A stretch of DNA of 64,000 nucleotides from Lolium rigidum (GCF_022539505.1 NC_061509.1:135299885-135363884); one strand, 5' to 3'. Counted from the stretch's first letter, positions 1-12,100 are shown. Program-made: numbers and translations. Notes: generated by a model not told the origin, from the sequence alone.

Positions 1-900
1 CACACCACAAGGAGGCTCCCAACAACCCATGGGGCTAGTACAACACCAAGCTAGCCTCCATGGATGCACTTCTTCCAAGATTCCACCATAGGAACTCTAC
101 CACCAAGATCCACTAAGGACTACCACGAATTGGTGAAATTTCTCTCGGTAGAACGATAGATCGGGGTCTCCTCCACCACTCCTCAAAGTATGAGCAAGAT
201 TGATTGGGTAGGGAGGGAGATCCACTCATTTTGAGCTCAGCAACAATGGAGGAGAGAGAGACAAGAGCTAAAAACGAGCTGGGGAAGAAGGGGCCTTTTT
301 ATAGGTCCCTCCAAATCCAACCGTTATGTGCTGTTTTTGCCTAAGCGGTACTACCGCTTCTGGGAAGCGGTACTACCGCTCTGAGTCCGAATCCCCACAG
401 AACTTGTCCACGTGGACACATAGCGGTACTACCGCTCGCGGTACCGCTTGAGGTACTGCAATAGGGTCCAGACTTTACTGGATCCAAAGCGGCACCGGAG
501 CGGTACCAGAGCGGTACTGCCGTAACGTGTTACGGTACTTGAACGATACCGTGGGCGGTACTACTGCTTTCAAGCGGTACTACCGCTCAAGGTACCGTAA
601 AGGTACCGTAACTTGTTCTGTGGGTCAATCTCGTGTGCAATCCTCAAAGCGGTATCTCCGAGCGGTACCAGTAGGGGTAGCGGTACTACCGCTCCTGGTA
701 CCGGTAGTACCGCTAAGACTAAAACAGCTTTTTCCTCTTTTCCTCTCCTACCATGTTACCTCGCGACACACACACAAAACCAGAAATCCTAAGAACTACG
801 CTTCGGTCTTCTGATCATAATGTGTCTGGCGAGGGCACCGTACACCTTGCAAACCTATCAATGACAAACTTTGTGCACGGTTAGAATTGTTCGAGTGTTG
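1..900 (-). repeat. LTR-like repetitive sequence, family not assigned
   Basis: No coding sequence is recognisable. On the minus strand a TATA-like stretch (CTATAAAAAGG, about 294-304) follows a purine-rich tract, a layout typical of an LTR promoter read leftwards. The block ends near 900, where copia coding sequence begins. No paired LTR or target duplication is visible, so this is a fragment. Calling it LTR-derived is inference. Confidence 0.4.
343..717. repeat. Cluster of GCGGTACTACCGC palindromic motifs
   Basis: Near-identical short palindromes of the form AGCGGTACTACCGCT recur about ten times (for example near 345, 368, 422, 556, 575 and 690), with decayed relatives such as AGCGGTACCAG between them. 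Each copy can pair with itself or its neighbours. Clustered short palindromes of this kind occur in subterminal regions of transposons and in some grass LTRs; which applies here cannot be decided from this window. Confidence 0.6.
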
Positions 901-916
901 TTATCAAACACACAAA

Positions 917-2402
917 ACAAGGGATATAGATCTTGCTCTTACAAAGAAGCATTGGGAGATCCGGCATGGAAGTGTGCTATGGATGAGGAGTTTTCGGCGC
1001 TTTTGCGTAATGATACATGGCGCCTTGTGCCTCCCAGTCATGGGCGCAATATCATCGAGTGTAAATGGGTATACAAGGTCAAGCGTAAAGCTGATGGTAC
1101 TGTTGATCGGTACAAGGCTAGGCTGGTTGCAAAAGGTTTTAAGCAATGGTATGGTGTCGACTATGAGGATACTTTCAGTCCTGTGGTAAAATCTGCTACT
1201 ATTCGCTTAGTTCTATCGCTTGCAGTATCGAGAAATTGGAAGCTCAGGCAACTTGATGTGAAGAACGCGTTCTTACATGGTGTTCTGGAAGAAGAGATCT
1301 ATATGCGGCAGCCTCCTGGTTATGTTGATTCCTCTCGGTCTGATTATGTCTGTAAGCTTCAGAAAGCTCTTTATGGCCTCAAGCAGGCTCCTCGAGCTTG
1401 GTATGCTCGCTTAAGTTCTAAGCTCCAACAACTTGGTTTTTCTGCATCACGAACTGATACTTCGTTGTTCTTCTACAACAAAGGGGGAGTAACTATTTAT
1501 ATGCTGATATATGTTTATGATATTATTGTAGCCAGCTCCTCAGATACAGTTGTTGATGCTCTTCTTCATGATCTTGGCATGGCTTTTGCTCTAAAGGTTT
1601 GGGCGAGCTGCACTTCTTCTTGGGAATAGAGGTCAGGAAAGTTACTGATGGTATTGTTCTGTCTCAGGAGAAATATGCTAATAATCTATTGTCCCGAGTA
1701 AACATGAAGATGTGCAAGCTTGTTGACACTCCTTTGTCGACTTCGGAAAAGATGTCTATTACTGATGGTGAAGTACTGGGTGATGAGGATTCTACTCGGT
1801 ACAGGAGTATTGTAGGAGCATTGCAGTATATCACTTTGACTAGACCTGATATTGCTTACTCAGTAAATAAGGTTTGTCAGTTCTTGCATGCACCTACTAC
1901 AGTTCATTGGACAGCAGTGAAACGAATCTTGCGGTATTTGAAGGGAACTATCTCTGTTGGCTTGCGGTTGAGTAAGTGTGAGTCTATTCTTGTTAGTGCT
2001 TTTTCTGATGCTGATTAGGCTGGTTGTCTAGATGATCGAAGATCTACAAGTGGCTTTGCTGTGTTCTTTGGGTCTAATTTGATTTCATGGGGTGCAAGGA
2101 AACAGGCTACAGTTTCTCGCTCAAGTACAGAGGCTGAGTATAAGGCTTTGGCAAATGCTACTGCAGAAGTAATATGGGTACAAATCCTGTTGAGAGAACT
2201 AGGAGTACCACAACCAAGAGCTGCGTGTTTGTGGTGTGATAATATTGGAGCTACATATCTTTCAGCTAATTCTGTGTTTCATGCAAGGACAAAGCACATT
2301 GAAGTGGACTATCACTTTGTTCGTGAAAGAGTAGCTCAAAAGCTTTTGGACATACGGTTTATACCGTCAGCTAGCGGATGGTTTTACAAAGGCACTCTCT
2401 AC
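917..2402 (+). pseudogene. Ty1/copia reverse transcriptase-RNase H remnant
   Basis: This is the 3' half of a copia pol gene. The first segment (to about 1600) carries the reverse transcriptase core, with [20 protein letters not shown] and [12 protein letters not shown]. The catalytic YVDD is altered to YVYD (about 1511-1522), so the first catalytic aspartate is lost. A frameshift near 1600 leads into a second segment ([13 protein letters not shown]), which ends at a TAG at 2016-2018 inside the RNase H start. A third segment from about 2061 holds the RNase H end ([23 protein letters not shown]). Gag, protease and integrase are absent. The copy is dead and 5'-truncated. The family assignment is firm. 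Confidence 0.92.
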
Positions 2403-2462
2403 TAGTTAGTTAAATGCTTTTAGACGCAACCTTAACTTAGATAAGTTATGATTGAGGGGGAG

Positions 2463-2615
2463 TGTTAAACAATGTAATCTAAATAGGAGTTGTAGCTGAC
2501 ACAGTTATGTATAAGTCCTTGGCCTACACGGCAAGGCATATGTAACGATGTATGGTTCGTATATATAAACACCAAGCGACCCTAGTTGGGGTATCGCCGC
2601 ATATTTCTTTTCAAG
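2463..2615 (+). repeat. Start of the copia 3' LTR, cut by the assembly gap
   Basis: A polypurine tract (TTGAGGGGGAG, 2452-2462) directly precedes TGTTAAAC, the expected TG start of a copia 3' LTR, about 60 bp after the RNase H end. A TATA-like TATATAAAC lies at about 2560. The LTR runs into the N block, so its end and target duplication cannot be seen. Confidence 0.75.
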
Positions 2616-2715
2616 NNNNNNNNNNNNNNNNNNNNNNNNNNNNNNNNNNNNNNNNNNNNNNNNNNNNNNNNNNNNNNNNNNNNNNNNNNNNNNNNNNNNN
2701 NNNNNNNNNNNNNNN
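2616..2715. other. Assembly gap of 100 N
   Basis: The block is exactly 100 N, a common placeholder for a gap of unknown size. It separates a broken LTR from the first visible copy of a tandem repeat, so repeat collapse is a plausible cause. Confidence 0.98.
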
Positions 2716-2716
2716 A

Positions 2717-3510
2717 GCAAGTTAATAAGGTATGTCGTATAGTGGAGTGAAACCACACGAAGGTACCCCTTAATTAAATACTAGAGATGGCAATGCATCC
2801 GCTCTACGGAATTAAAAGTCCAACGTTCACATTTTCCTTTTATTTATACCAATTGAGTATATTAAAATTCAATGAGTATTAAAATCTTTCTTAACCAGTG
2901 GTAGGCACGTAGATCTCTACCCCAGAAGATATCATTGATGATTCATCTGCAGTGACGAATGCAGGAAGACCCGAAGAGAGTCGCATTAAGGTGTAGTTGT
3001 AGGTGATATATGTACGACCAGCAAATGCGGGGCGGACGCTATTGATGCACCCGAACAAAATAAATCAAGCGAGGGGCAAGTTAATAAGGCGTGTAGTATG
3101 TATGTACTGGAGTGAAGCCACAAAGCACAAAGGTACCTCCCTTAATGAAATCCTACGGTTGGCGATGCGTTGGCTCCGCAGAATTAAACTAACGTTCACA
3201 TTTTCCTTTTATTTATGCCAATTGAGTAGTATTAAAATTCAATGAGTATTAAAATCTATCTTAACAACTGGTATCTCTACCCGAGAAGATATCATCCATG
3301 ATCCATCTACAGTGACGCATGTGGAAGACCCGGAAAGAGTCGCATGCAGGTATAGTTGCAGGTGATGTGTATGACGAGGAGATGTGGCGCCGACGCCATT
3401 GATGCACTCGGACAAAATAAACCGAGCCAGGAGCAAGTTAATAACGTGGGTCGTATACTCGTATGTATGCAGTGGAGTGAAGCGGCGAGGTACCTCGCTT
3501 GATGAAAGGT
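2717..3510. repeat. Tandem repeat of about 358 bp upstream of UVR8
   Basis: The anchor CAAGTTAATAA recurs at 2718, 3077 and 3434, giving periods of 359 and 357 bp. Two full units and about 75 bp of a third are visible. Shared blocks include AACGTTCACATTTTCC, AATTCAATGAGTATTAAAAT and GAAGATATCAT. The units differ by scattered substitutions and short indels, so the duplication is not recent. The array ends about 200 bp before the UVR8 start codon and begins at the assembly gap, so the true copy number is unknown. Confidence 0.9.
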
Positions 3511-3710
3511 ACTTGGCGCCATTAATACTTCCGGTTACCCGTCCCATCCCGTCCCGCTCCTCCTCCGCTATTAGTACCACTCGAGCTCGAGTACACTGCC
3601 TCGTGCAGTCCTGCTGCTTTCACTTCCACAGTTCCACTAAATACCTGGCCGGCCGATCGGTCGAACGAGCGAGCAGCCTAGACATCCCCCACCCCGCAGC
3701 AGGATACGTC
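3511..3710 (+). promoter_or_regulatory. Proximal promoter and 5' UTR of UVR8
   Basis: This is the short stretch between the tandem array and the UVR8 ATG. It is CT-rich and holds a weak TATA-like ACTAAATACC near 3636. The transcription start is not visible. The call rests on position. Confidence 0.4.
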
Positions 3711-6700
3711 ATGGACGCGAGGGCAGAGTCGTCCGGCGACGATGCGGTCCCGGAGGTGCCGGAGCAGTCCGTCGTCCTCATCTCCGCCGGCGCCAGCCAC
3801 TCCGTCGCACTGCTCTGTAAGCCTCACCCAGCCACCCCTTGTGCACCCCTGCGCACCGTGTCTCTGGTTGGTCTGATGGAGCTGTGATTGCAGCGGGAAA
3901 GATGGTTTGCTCGTGGGGCCGGGGCGAGGACGGGCAGCTGGGCCACGGCGACGCCGAGGACCGGCCGGTGCCAACGGTGCTGACCGCCTTCGACGTGCCC
4001 GGCATTTCCTCCGTCATCTGCGGCGCCGACCACACCACCGCCTACTCCGAGGACGAGATGCAGCTCTTCAGCTGGGGATGGTATGAACGCCGCCCACGCC
4101 ACCGCCGCCATGCATCACTTGTAGTAGTACCGTACTTGACCAGGTCGCGTGTGCAGGGGAGACTTCGGGAGGCTGGGGCATGGCAACTCCACCGACGTGT
4201 TCAACCCGCTGCCGATCCAGGCGCTGCAGGGGATCAAGATCAAGCAGATCGCCTGCGGTGACAGCCACTGCCTCGCAGTCACCGTCAACGGGCAAGTGCA
4301 TAGGTAGGTGCCCTTAAATATAGTTATCCTCGAACGGAATCAAATTCAAATCCCAACCATCGGAGAAGTGCCATCCACCGGCATGCAGTACCAGCTTGCT
4401 GATGCTTAATTTGTTTCAGCTGGGGACGCAATCAGAACGGGCAACTTGGCCTTGGCAACAACGAAGACTCTCTACTCCCGCAAAAGGTTCAAGCTTTTGA
4501 GGTATTGAATCGAATATCTTATCTTGGGCTGTTGCCTGTTGGAGTTGAATTTCATTTCACAAAGCAATGGATGTGTCTGAGGCCACTGAGGCATTGACTG
4601 ACGGTACTGAATCTGTTCAGGGTGTCCGCATAAGTATGATCGCCGCTGGCGCTGAGCACACCGTGGCGGTAACAGAAGATGGGGATCTTTACGGATGGGG
4701 CTGGGGTCGCTATGGCAACTTAGGTCTCGGCGATCGTGACGACCGCTTTGTCCCGGAAAAAGTTTCTCCCGTAGAGGTGGTTAATCTTGGCTTTTAGAGT
4801 GCAGGAAGTTTCTCCGAATACTGTAGGCATTGAGCTGTTTCCTGTAAAAGCATTCTGAAGAATTCCCATAAAACTCTTTCCTTAATTTTACAGGGAGAAA
4901 AGATGGCGCTTGTTGCATGCGGGTGGCGCCACTCGGTTGCTGTGTCCTCCTCTGGTGGCCTCTACACTTACGGCTGGAGCAAGTATGGCCAGCTAGGGCA
5001 TGGCGATTTCCAAGACCACCTAGTTCCACACAAGGTGGAAGCCCTGAAAGACAGTTCCATTTCTCAGGTACTAATGCAGAATACTGAAACATTCTATAAT
5101 ACCGTTACATACAGCCCACTTATTCGAACTTGGGATTCAAAGGATGAAAGGATTCAGGTGGTTTCATAGCTTTGTAAGGAGGATTCATGTACAGATGATC
5201 TGGTGGTGCAGGTTGCAGGTGGGTGGAGGCATACCATGGCAGTCACTGAAGATGGGAAACTTTACGGATGGGGGTGGAACAAGGTAATAGTCACATAGTC
5301 CATTTTTTCTTCTCGTCGGCCTGTCTGCTCCAGAGTCCAGACTAACTCTAGCATATAAGTTCTCTTCCACGAACATCAAATTCATGAGATCATTAAGTAT
5401 GGTGTTCACCATTCTGTTCTGTGAGCATGCTCTGTCATGCATAATGTGACTCACAAAACAGAGAGAAAATGAAAGTAGACGACTTAAGTTTCTGCTCGAA
5501 CATGCGTCCTTAAAATTTCACCTCCACCATAAATAAAGATCTCTAATTGACACTTCATCTGTTGTTCTCTTGTCTCACTCTACCTTTTATGTGCCTCATC
5601 ATAACCTACCGAGTACCGACCACTTTAGCCTCCAACCAAACACTACTACAGTACTACCAACACACTGAAGCCTGAGCGTTATGTTATGGCATGTCACTAC
5701 CAATAGCCTGTATCCAATCAATTATGTGATCAGGGTCTTTTTCGGATACTTGTTAAGCTCTAAAAAATATATATTCAGTGAAACAATAAGTGAGAAAGGC
5801 TGTGGCACCTGAACTCCAGTGAACTTGGTTTTTGAAATGTTTGAAAACAATAGTTTGAAGTTTCTGTTAAAAGATATTCCATCTTGGGCTGCAGAAAAAA
5901 TGGCTGTATAAAGGAATAAGGTACTCTTATTTTATACCAAAATTTTCTTTTTTGTGTAGCCTAAAATATAACGTATTTTTAATGAAACTTGTTACATACA
6001 TACTATATGTGTATATGTAGTTGTCTACTTTTTTTCGTTATGTAACGTATTTTTAATGAAGCTTGTCACATACATAGTATATGCATGTGTATATGTAGTT
6101 GTCTACTTTTTTTTGTTATATTTTGATTCACAGAAATAATGTTTTCCAATTTTTTTTTAAAAACAAGAGCACTGGTGCTCATGTGCAACTATCTGTTTTC
6201 AAAAATAAGTTTTCTATATCTTTCGTCACATTTTCTGATCATGATTCGTACTTTCAATATGTAGTTTGGCCAGGTTGGTGTTGCCGATAATGAAGATCAT
6301 TGTTCCCCCGTAAAGGTGAATTTTCCTGATGAACAGGTGCGTCACATTCTCAGAAGAGTATTCTTGTACAGCCTTTTACTCAGTAAATTAACTGAATGAT
6401 GACTTGTTACTGAAATTTATATAATCTATTAAATTGATTCATGTGACGATGTATTCACGCATTTGGTGCTATGATATAGTTTTTGATCTTCAGTCTCATT
6501 TGTTACTGGTACAACTACAATTGCAGAAAATTTCACAGGTAGCCTGTGGATGGAGGCATACTCTTGCTCTGACAGAAAACAAGAATGTTTTCTCATGGGG
6601 AAGGGGTACCAGTGGGCAGCTTGGTCACGGCGAAATAGTCGATAGGTAGTTCAGCTAAGATGTGTAAACATTTATCAAGTGCCAAGCGTTTCTTCTTCTG

Positions 6701-7154
6701 ATAATGTACTGAATCGGGAAAACGATTGCATCCCATGTAGGAACATACCCAAGATGATTGATGCACTAAGCCTGGATGGATATGCCTGCAAGCAGCTGGA
6801 GGCATCAAATGCTGCTCCAATGACAGGTTTGCATTTACATTAAGCTCTCCTGGCATGTCTCTGCACATGCATTTCCATATGTTTCAGGACCGACAATTTA
6901 CGGCATATCTTGATATTTTCAGCTGAACCCTGGGTCACACCATCGGCGCGATATGCTATCGTCCCCGACGAGAATGTGAGCTCATGTGTTCCAGAATAAT
7001 ATGCTCCCTATAAATTTAGAATATATCATGTGGATCATTTGGTAGGATTATCACTGATACGCCACTTCACATATTCCTTTTCTAGGTTTGTAAATCTGGC
7101 AATGGAACCGACACACATGTGCCGCACAGCGATGCCAAGAGGATGCGCGTCTGA
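3711..7154 (+). CDS. UVR8: UV-B photoreceptor UVR8 (RCC1-type seven-bladed propeller), 12 exons
   Basis: Exons read from splice sites and homology: 3711-3816, 3894-4080, 4157-4303, 4420-4501, 4621-4776, 4894-5067, 5212-5283, 6265-6336, 6527-6645, 6741-6826, 6923-6975 and 7086-7154. The sum is 1323 nt, or 440 aa, the same length as Arabidopsis UVR8. RCC1 repeats fill about residues 20-385. The three GWRH motifs place W237, W289 and W341 four residues past Arabidopsis W233, W285 and W337, the tryptophans that sense UV-B and hold the dimer. The C-terminal AIVPDE (V414-P415) matches the VP motif that binds COP1, and the tail ends KRMRV. In the family, UV-B splits the dimer and the monomer acts through COP1 and RUP proteins in the nucleus. 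The intron at 5284-6264 is the longest. No disruption is visible. Confidence 0.95.
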
Positions 7155-7971
7155 GCATATGTTCTGCTGCCACCGTCCTTGACCATCTAGTAGTATGCAA
7201 TAAGCTAGCTTGGGCAACTTTCTCCTTCACCATCTAGTATACATGCTGTCCAGTTTTAGTCCATTGCTTTCTTCCTAAAGTAATGATGTTTGCTTGCAAC
7301 TTACTAGTAGTATTAGCACCATGGCGAAAATAATAAATGTATCCTTAATCGAACCCTTTCAGGGTATGAGTCATATCAGGTGGCTTTGTTGTCCTGTTGA
7401 AAGCTATTATATCATATATGGCTGCTTGCGTTACTGGCAATTTAGCTTATTTATGTAAGCATGATGGTTGCCATATGTTCAAATTGATATTTTAATTAAT
7501 GGGAAATTTTCCTTTAAGTTGAAATATCTGGTAAGGAATTGAGTTAGTAGACCCGCAGAGTTTCACCATGTGTACAAACCATAAAGGAACTTAGGTAAAG
7601 ATAATGCATACGTTCTTGTCAATATATACACAATGCCTGACAATGCACACAAATAGAAGTCCACAGAGTTCTTATAACAGAAAGCAAACATCATCACCAG
7701 TCCAAAATTCAAAACTCCTAAATTTGCAATGTAAGGCTCTCAGCAGGAATTTCGTAGGAAACCCCGAATCCAAGGAGACTGGATGTTCCTTTTTCCTGCG
7801 AAATTCCCGTGTTCCAAACATTGCCTTTACACTCTTACTATGTAAGCTACTGCAGGATGCAGCTTATGAACCATAAGACATTCTTCAAAACATAAACATA
7901 TACGGAGTAGAAAAAACTTAATTATAAGGATAAAGCACATGTATATATGAATTAATGGTCCATTGAATTGA
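7155..7971. other. UVR8 3' region shared with the convergent WEB-like gene
   Basis: This AT-rich intergenic stretch has no recognisable gene. It must hold the 3' UTRs and poly(A) sites of both UVR8 (+) and the WEB-like gene (-), whose stop codons are 817 bp apart. No transposon ends are visible. Confidence 0.5.
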
Positions 7972-8610
7972 TCACCTGGACTTGCCTTTCTTGGAGAAGA
8001 TGCCTCGGACTAGTGATACCGCAATCTTCCTCTGCTTCTTGGGCTGTTTCTTCTTGGCCTTCTTGTCGCTCTTCACCTTTCTGAAGTCATCCTCGATCAT
8101 CCTGATGGACAGCGCCTCCGAGAGGCTCGGCAGGTAGTCGAGGCTGGCCATCCACTCCTCGGCCCGGGTGTCGTCGACCCACAGATCGCTGCGTACCCTG
8201 CCATCGCCGTATTCCTCCTCCGCCCCGACCATCGCCGATCTGTCAACCACGGCGAGCTCCTTCCCTTTGTTGAGGCCGACGGAGAAGATCCCCAGGCTGT
8301 TTGCGAGCTGGACGCTGACGCTGGACACGGCCATTTCCATCTGCGACTGCCTTTGCTTGAGCTCCACCAGCTCGCTCCTGGCCTCCGCAAGCTCTGCCTC
8401 CAGCTTCTTCAGGCAGCCCAGCAACGCGGGAGAAGCCGCTGGAGGCACGCTGAACTTGGAGCTGGATGCGCTGCTGCCACGTGAGCTTCCGCCATCGCGA
8501 CCGCCCGGGGCGCGCCGCTCGCCGCCGAAGACCCCGACAGCCTCCCTGACCGACTGGAACGGACGGGAGGTGTCGATCTCCGCGCGTCCCGTGCTAGCGA
8601 CGATCTCCAT
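7972..8610 (-). CDS. WEB-family-like coiled-coil protein, 212 aa, single exon
   Basis: The open frame is uninterrupted and starts MEIVASTGRAEIDTSRPFQS. The segment EIDTSRPFQSVREAVGVFG (about residues 11-29) is the signature N-terminus of plant WEB family proteins (DUF827, related to WEB1 and PMI2). A short coiled coil follows at about 65-105 (LKKLEAELAEARSELVELK), then an acidic middle part. A very basic tail at about 177-212 (KKAKKKQPKKQRK) could act as a nuclear signal or bind nucleic acid or membrane. Larger members of the family control blue-light chloroplast movement; short members like this one are mostly uncharacterised, so function here is not claimed. The gene is convergent with UVR8. 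Membership is fairly sure; an upstream exon cannot be ruled out. Confidence 0.8.
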   Translation of the reverse strand: MEIVASTGRAEIDTSRPFQSVREAVGVFGGERRAPGGRDGGSSRGSSASSSKFSVPPAASPALLGCLKKLEAELAEARSELVELKQRQSQMEMAVSSVSVQLANSLGIFSVGLNKGKELAVVDRSAMVGAEEEYGDGRVRSDLWVDDTRAEEWMASLDYLPSLSEALSIRMIEDDFRKVKSDKKAKKKQPKKQRKIAVSLVRGIFSKKGKSR

Positions 8611-9011
8611 GAGTGAAGGAGAGGGTGATGGACTGAGCGAGAATGTGATGGGGGCATGGTGAAGTAGACGTGTGTGCCCACGTTCTTGTTCTTGTCTTTG
8701 CTTCTACTTCAGAGTTCAGAACACCAACCGGCCGGCCGGAGTAACACAGGCCTTGTGTCGAGGTCAAGTAAAACAGACCGGTACAAGGGAAGAAAGGGGA
8801 CGTGTGACCAAAGGCAGGACAAGTGGTGTGGTGGTCTGGCTGAGGCTTACCATACAAGTGCAGGAGCAGACTGCGGACGTTGTGCACCAGGGAAGGCACA
8901 CCCGATGTGCAGAACCACGCACACATCAGAAGTACATGTGTACAAGAGAACTGTACAGAGAAAGAAAAAACTAAGCTGAAAGCTTCAAATGAAGCCAGCA
9001 AGCCCTGAAGA
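8611..9011. other. 5' flank of the WEB-like gene
   Basis: This is the promoter-side sequence for the minus-strand WEB-like gene. No TATA box or known motif stands out. Reading frames here on both strands look like chance. Confidence 0.4.
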
Positions 9012-9115
9012 GACTTTCCTTTTTTTTAAACAAAGAGGTGCATTTTATTTAGAGTTCAGCAGATTACATCACTCAAAACTAAAGGAGGTGGAACACCAAA
9101 CCCAGCTGAAAATTC
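9012..9115 (-). repeat. Poly(A)-tailed retroposon fragment
   Basis: Read on the minus strand, this ends in AATAAAATGCACCTCTTTG followed by TTTAAAAAAAA, the look of a LINE or retroposon 3' end. It continues the sequence that the large LINE at 9127-14657 interrupts. Only about 100 bp is recognisable. Confidence 0.4.
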
Positions 9116-9139
9116 TACTCCCTCTGTTTTTTTTTGAAG

Positions 9140-12100
9140 GAATCACAGTATATATTAAGCAGACAGGCCGCCTCATTAAAAACCTCCCAGCCCCCTTCGG
9201 TACCCTACATAGAGAATCACTTGCACCAGACTTCCCTAAGGAAGCAAGGCTATGAGCTGCAGCATTGCCTAAACGACCTACTTTCACTACTGCTGTAGAC
9301 CCTCAGAATATCCTGAGCCTGCATATATAGGTTCCAGCATTCAGATCTATCCCTCTCACTTGCATTCAAAACCTGGACGGCTCGGAGGCAGTCAGTCTCC
9401 AGAATACATTGCCCCGCAAAGTGTTGGATTAGGTGACCCAGGCCCTCGAGACAAGCTAGGACCTCAGCCTCCTCCGCACTAACACAGGAAGCTATATATT
9501 TCCATTCAGTTCGTAGAACTCGGCCCTGGGAATCTCTTGCAATGATACCAATCCCAGTCCGCTTTGAAGTCGGATTCCAGCCCGCATCAACATTCACCTT
9601 GACCTGTCCTTCTTCTGGTGGTAGCCACTCGGAAGCAGCCCGCCCCTCAGTTCGTGGTTCGGACGTCTCCGCACTCGACTTCCCCTTCAGGTCGAAAGAG
9701 CTCACCGGGGTATAAGCATACAATCGGAAGGAGTCGATATAGCTGCGAAGGTACGGGACAAAGGCGGCCACTGATGCTTTGCCGTCTCCATGCACTAAAT
9801 TGTTCCGATGATGCCAGACCCTCCAGAGGAGAAAGATCACAGAATCTCTATTCCTTGCCGGGGTCTGATCAAGAAGGCGGAGAATCCACTCCCTACCAGA
9901 TTGGAGGAAGACTTCCTCACTCGGCATGGGCCAAAACCGGCGCATCTCCTCGCGGAGGACGCGCGCGATAGTGCATGTGACCAGGGCGTGGTGGGTATCC
10001 TCGCTGCCCTGCCCACATATAATACAAACCGGATCAACCTTGGACATACGCCGGTGCAGAGCTTCACGGACGGCAAGAGTATTTGTCGCTGTCTTCCAAG
10101 CAAATATGCGCATTTTGGGGGGCACGGCGGCCTTCCAGACTAAATCCCAAACCTTTCTATCTCCTCCTGGTTCTGAGCTGGACTGTCCTGAGCTCATTGC
10201 TTCGAGAGCCGGCTGCAGCCCTAACTTGTAGGCAGATCTGACAGTGAACAGACCGCTCTTCTCCGGCAACCACGCGACAAAATCCTCTGACACCCGAGCG
10301 GAGATTCTAATTGATAGAATTGTAGGCACATCCAAAGGGTGGCACGTCTATCTGACGATTCCTTCATCCCAAGTCCTAGTTGTAGGATCTATTAAATCAG
10401 CCACGAACGGCTATCGCCTTAGGTGCATCCAGTCGTGGTAGCCAATTGTCCCTAAAAAGGCGAACACTAGTCCCAGACCCAATTCTCCAAATGATCCCCT
10501 TTTTCAGTAATTCCAGGCCGTACATTATCCCTTGCCAAGATGGCGACGTGTTATGTATGAATGTTGTGTCCAAGAGATTAGTTGATGGGTAATAGCGAGC
10601 CTTCAGTAGTCGAGCACATAAGCTGTCAGGAAACTGTAATAGCCACCACGTCTGCCTAGCCAGAAGTGATTGATTAAAAAAATTCAGGTCACGGAAGCCC
10701 ACACCACCCTGGTATTTTGGTCTTGCAAGGCGATCCCAAGACATCCAGTGCAGTTTCTTCCTATTCTCTTCATCCCCACCAGAAATCTCTCACCATTTTA
10801 GTCAAATCCTCTAAAAGATCCGCTGGGAACTTAAAAACACTCATAGCATAGGTGGGGAGCGATTGCAGAATCGACTTAATTAAAGTTCCTTTTGTAGCAG
10901 AGGACATATACTTCTGAGCCCAATCAGTAGCTCATTTCCTGAATCTTTCCTTTGTAGGTTTGAACTTCCCACTCTTCATGCACCCCTCTGGAATAGGTAG
11001 ACCTAAATACTTTTCCTCAAAACATGATGTTTCATATTGAAGAATATTCTTTATATCATGTTGTACTTCATCTGAGCAGCCATCGCCATACATGATAGAG
11101 CATTTCCCAAGACTAACAAGCTGGCATGTACTCTTCTCATAGTTATTCAAAATGCTTTTCACCACTGAAGCATGTTCCACCGATCCCTGGAAGAACATCA
11201 AGCGGTTATCTGCAAACAAAAGGTGGGATATTCCTAGAGCTCTTCTACAGATATGCAATTCCCTTAGTGTTCCTTCTTCAACCTTTCTTTTAATCAAACA
11301 AGAAAGACCATCAGCCACAAAGAGAAATAAATAAGGCGACAATGGATCACCTTGGCGTAGCCCGCGAGTAGGAGTGAAGGAATCCAACAGATGACCATTG
11401 AAGCGAACCGAATAACGAACAGTGGTTACACACGCCATAATCCACTGTATCCATTGACTATGAAAGCCCAGTTTCGCAAGAACTCCTTCCAAAAATCTCC
11501 AATTCACACGGTCATATGCCTTAGCCATATCCAGCTTGTACGCACAATACCTCGATCTCGCCGTGGAGCCGGTCTGAATTGAGTGAATACATTCAAACGC
11601 CATCAACGCACTATCAGTTATCGTTCTGCCAGGGATGAAAGCACTCTGTGTCGGTGAGATAATGTCCTGTAGAAGCGGTCGTAGTCTGTTCACCAAGCAC
11701 TTAGACACCACTTTATAAATAACATTACATAAACTGATAGGCCGAAAATCCTTTAGAGCCTCAGGTTCATTTGTCTTCGGGATAAGGACGATTGCCGTGT
11801 CATTCACCTCATCCGGCATGACCCCATCCAAGAAGAACCGCTGCACTGCTGCCACCACATCCTTTCGAAGTATGTCCCAATTGCGTTGCAAGAAACGTGC
11901 TGGAAAGCCGTCTGATCCTGGGGCTTTTAGAGGCCCGATCTGAAATAGGGCGTCGCTTATCTCCTTTTCAGTAAAAGGAGCGCATAGATGCTCATTTGCT
12001 GCTTGATCAATACACTCCTCTATATGGTCTATGATAATACGCGGCTGAATGTCTTCATCACGTGTAAATAGCACCTGAAAAAGGTCTTTGGCAAGGTTCT

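Noticed and set aside
343..717. Possible CRISPR-like array
   Set aside because: The spacing is irregular, repeats are 13-15 bp palindromes without constant spacers, and the DNA is plant nuclear.
3003..3887. Frames over the tandem repeat and the UVR8 start (3003-3245, 3384-3887)
   Set aside because: The repeat frames are not conserved between units, and 3384-3887 is the UVR8 exon frame extended through promoter and intron.
8097..8662. Long frames on both strands over the WEB-like gene (for example 8168-8662 plus)
   Set aside because: They are shadows of the GC-rich coding frame and lack conserved motifs; the minus-strand WEB signature decides the true frame.
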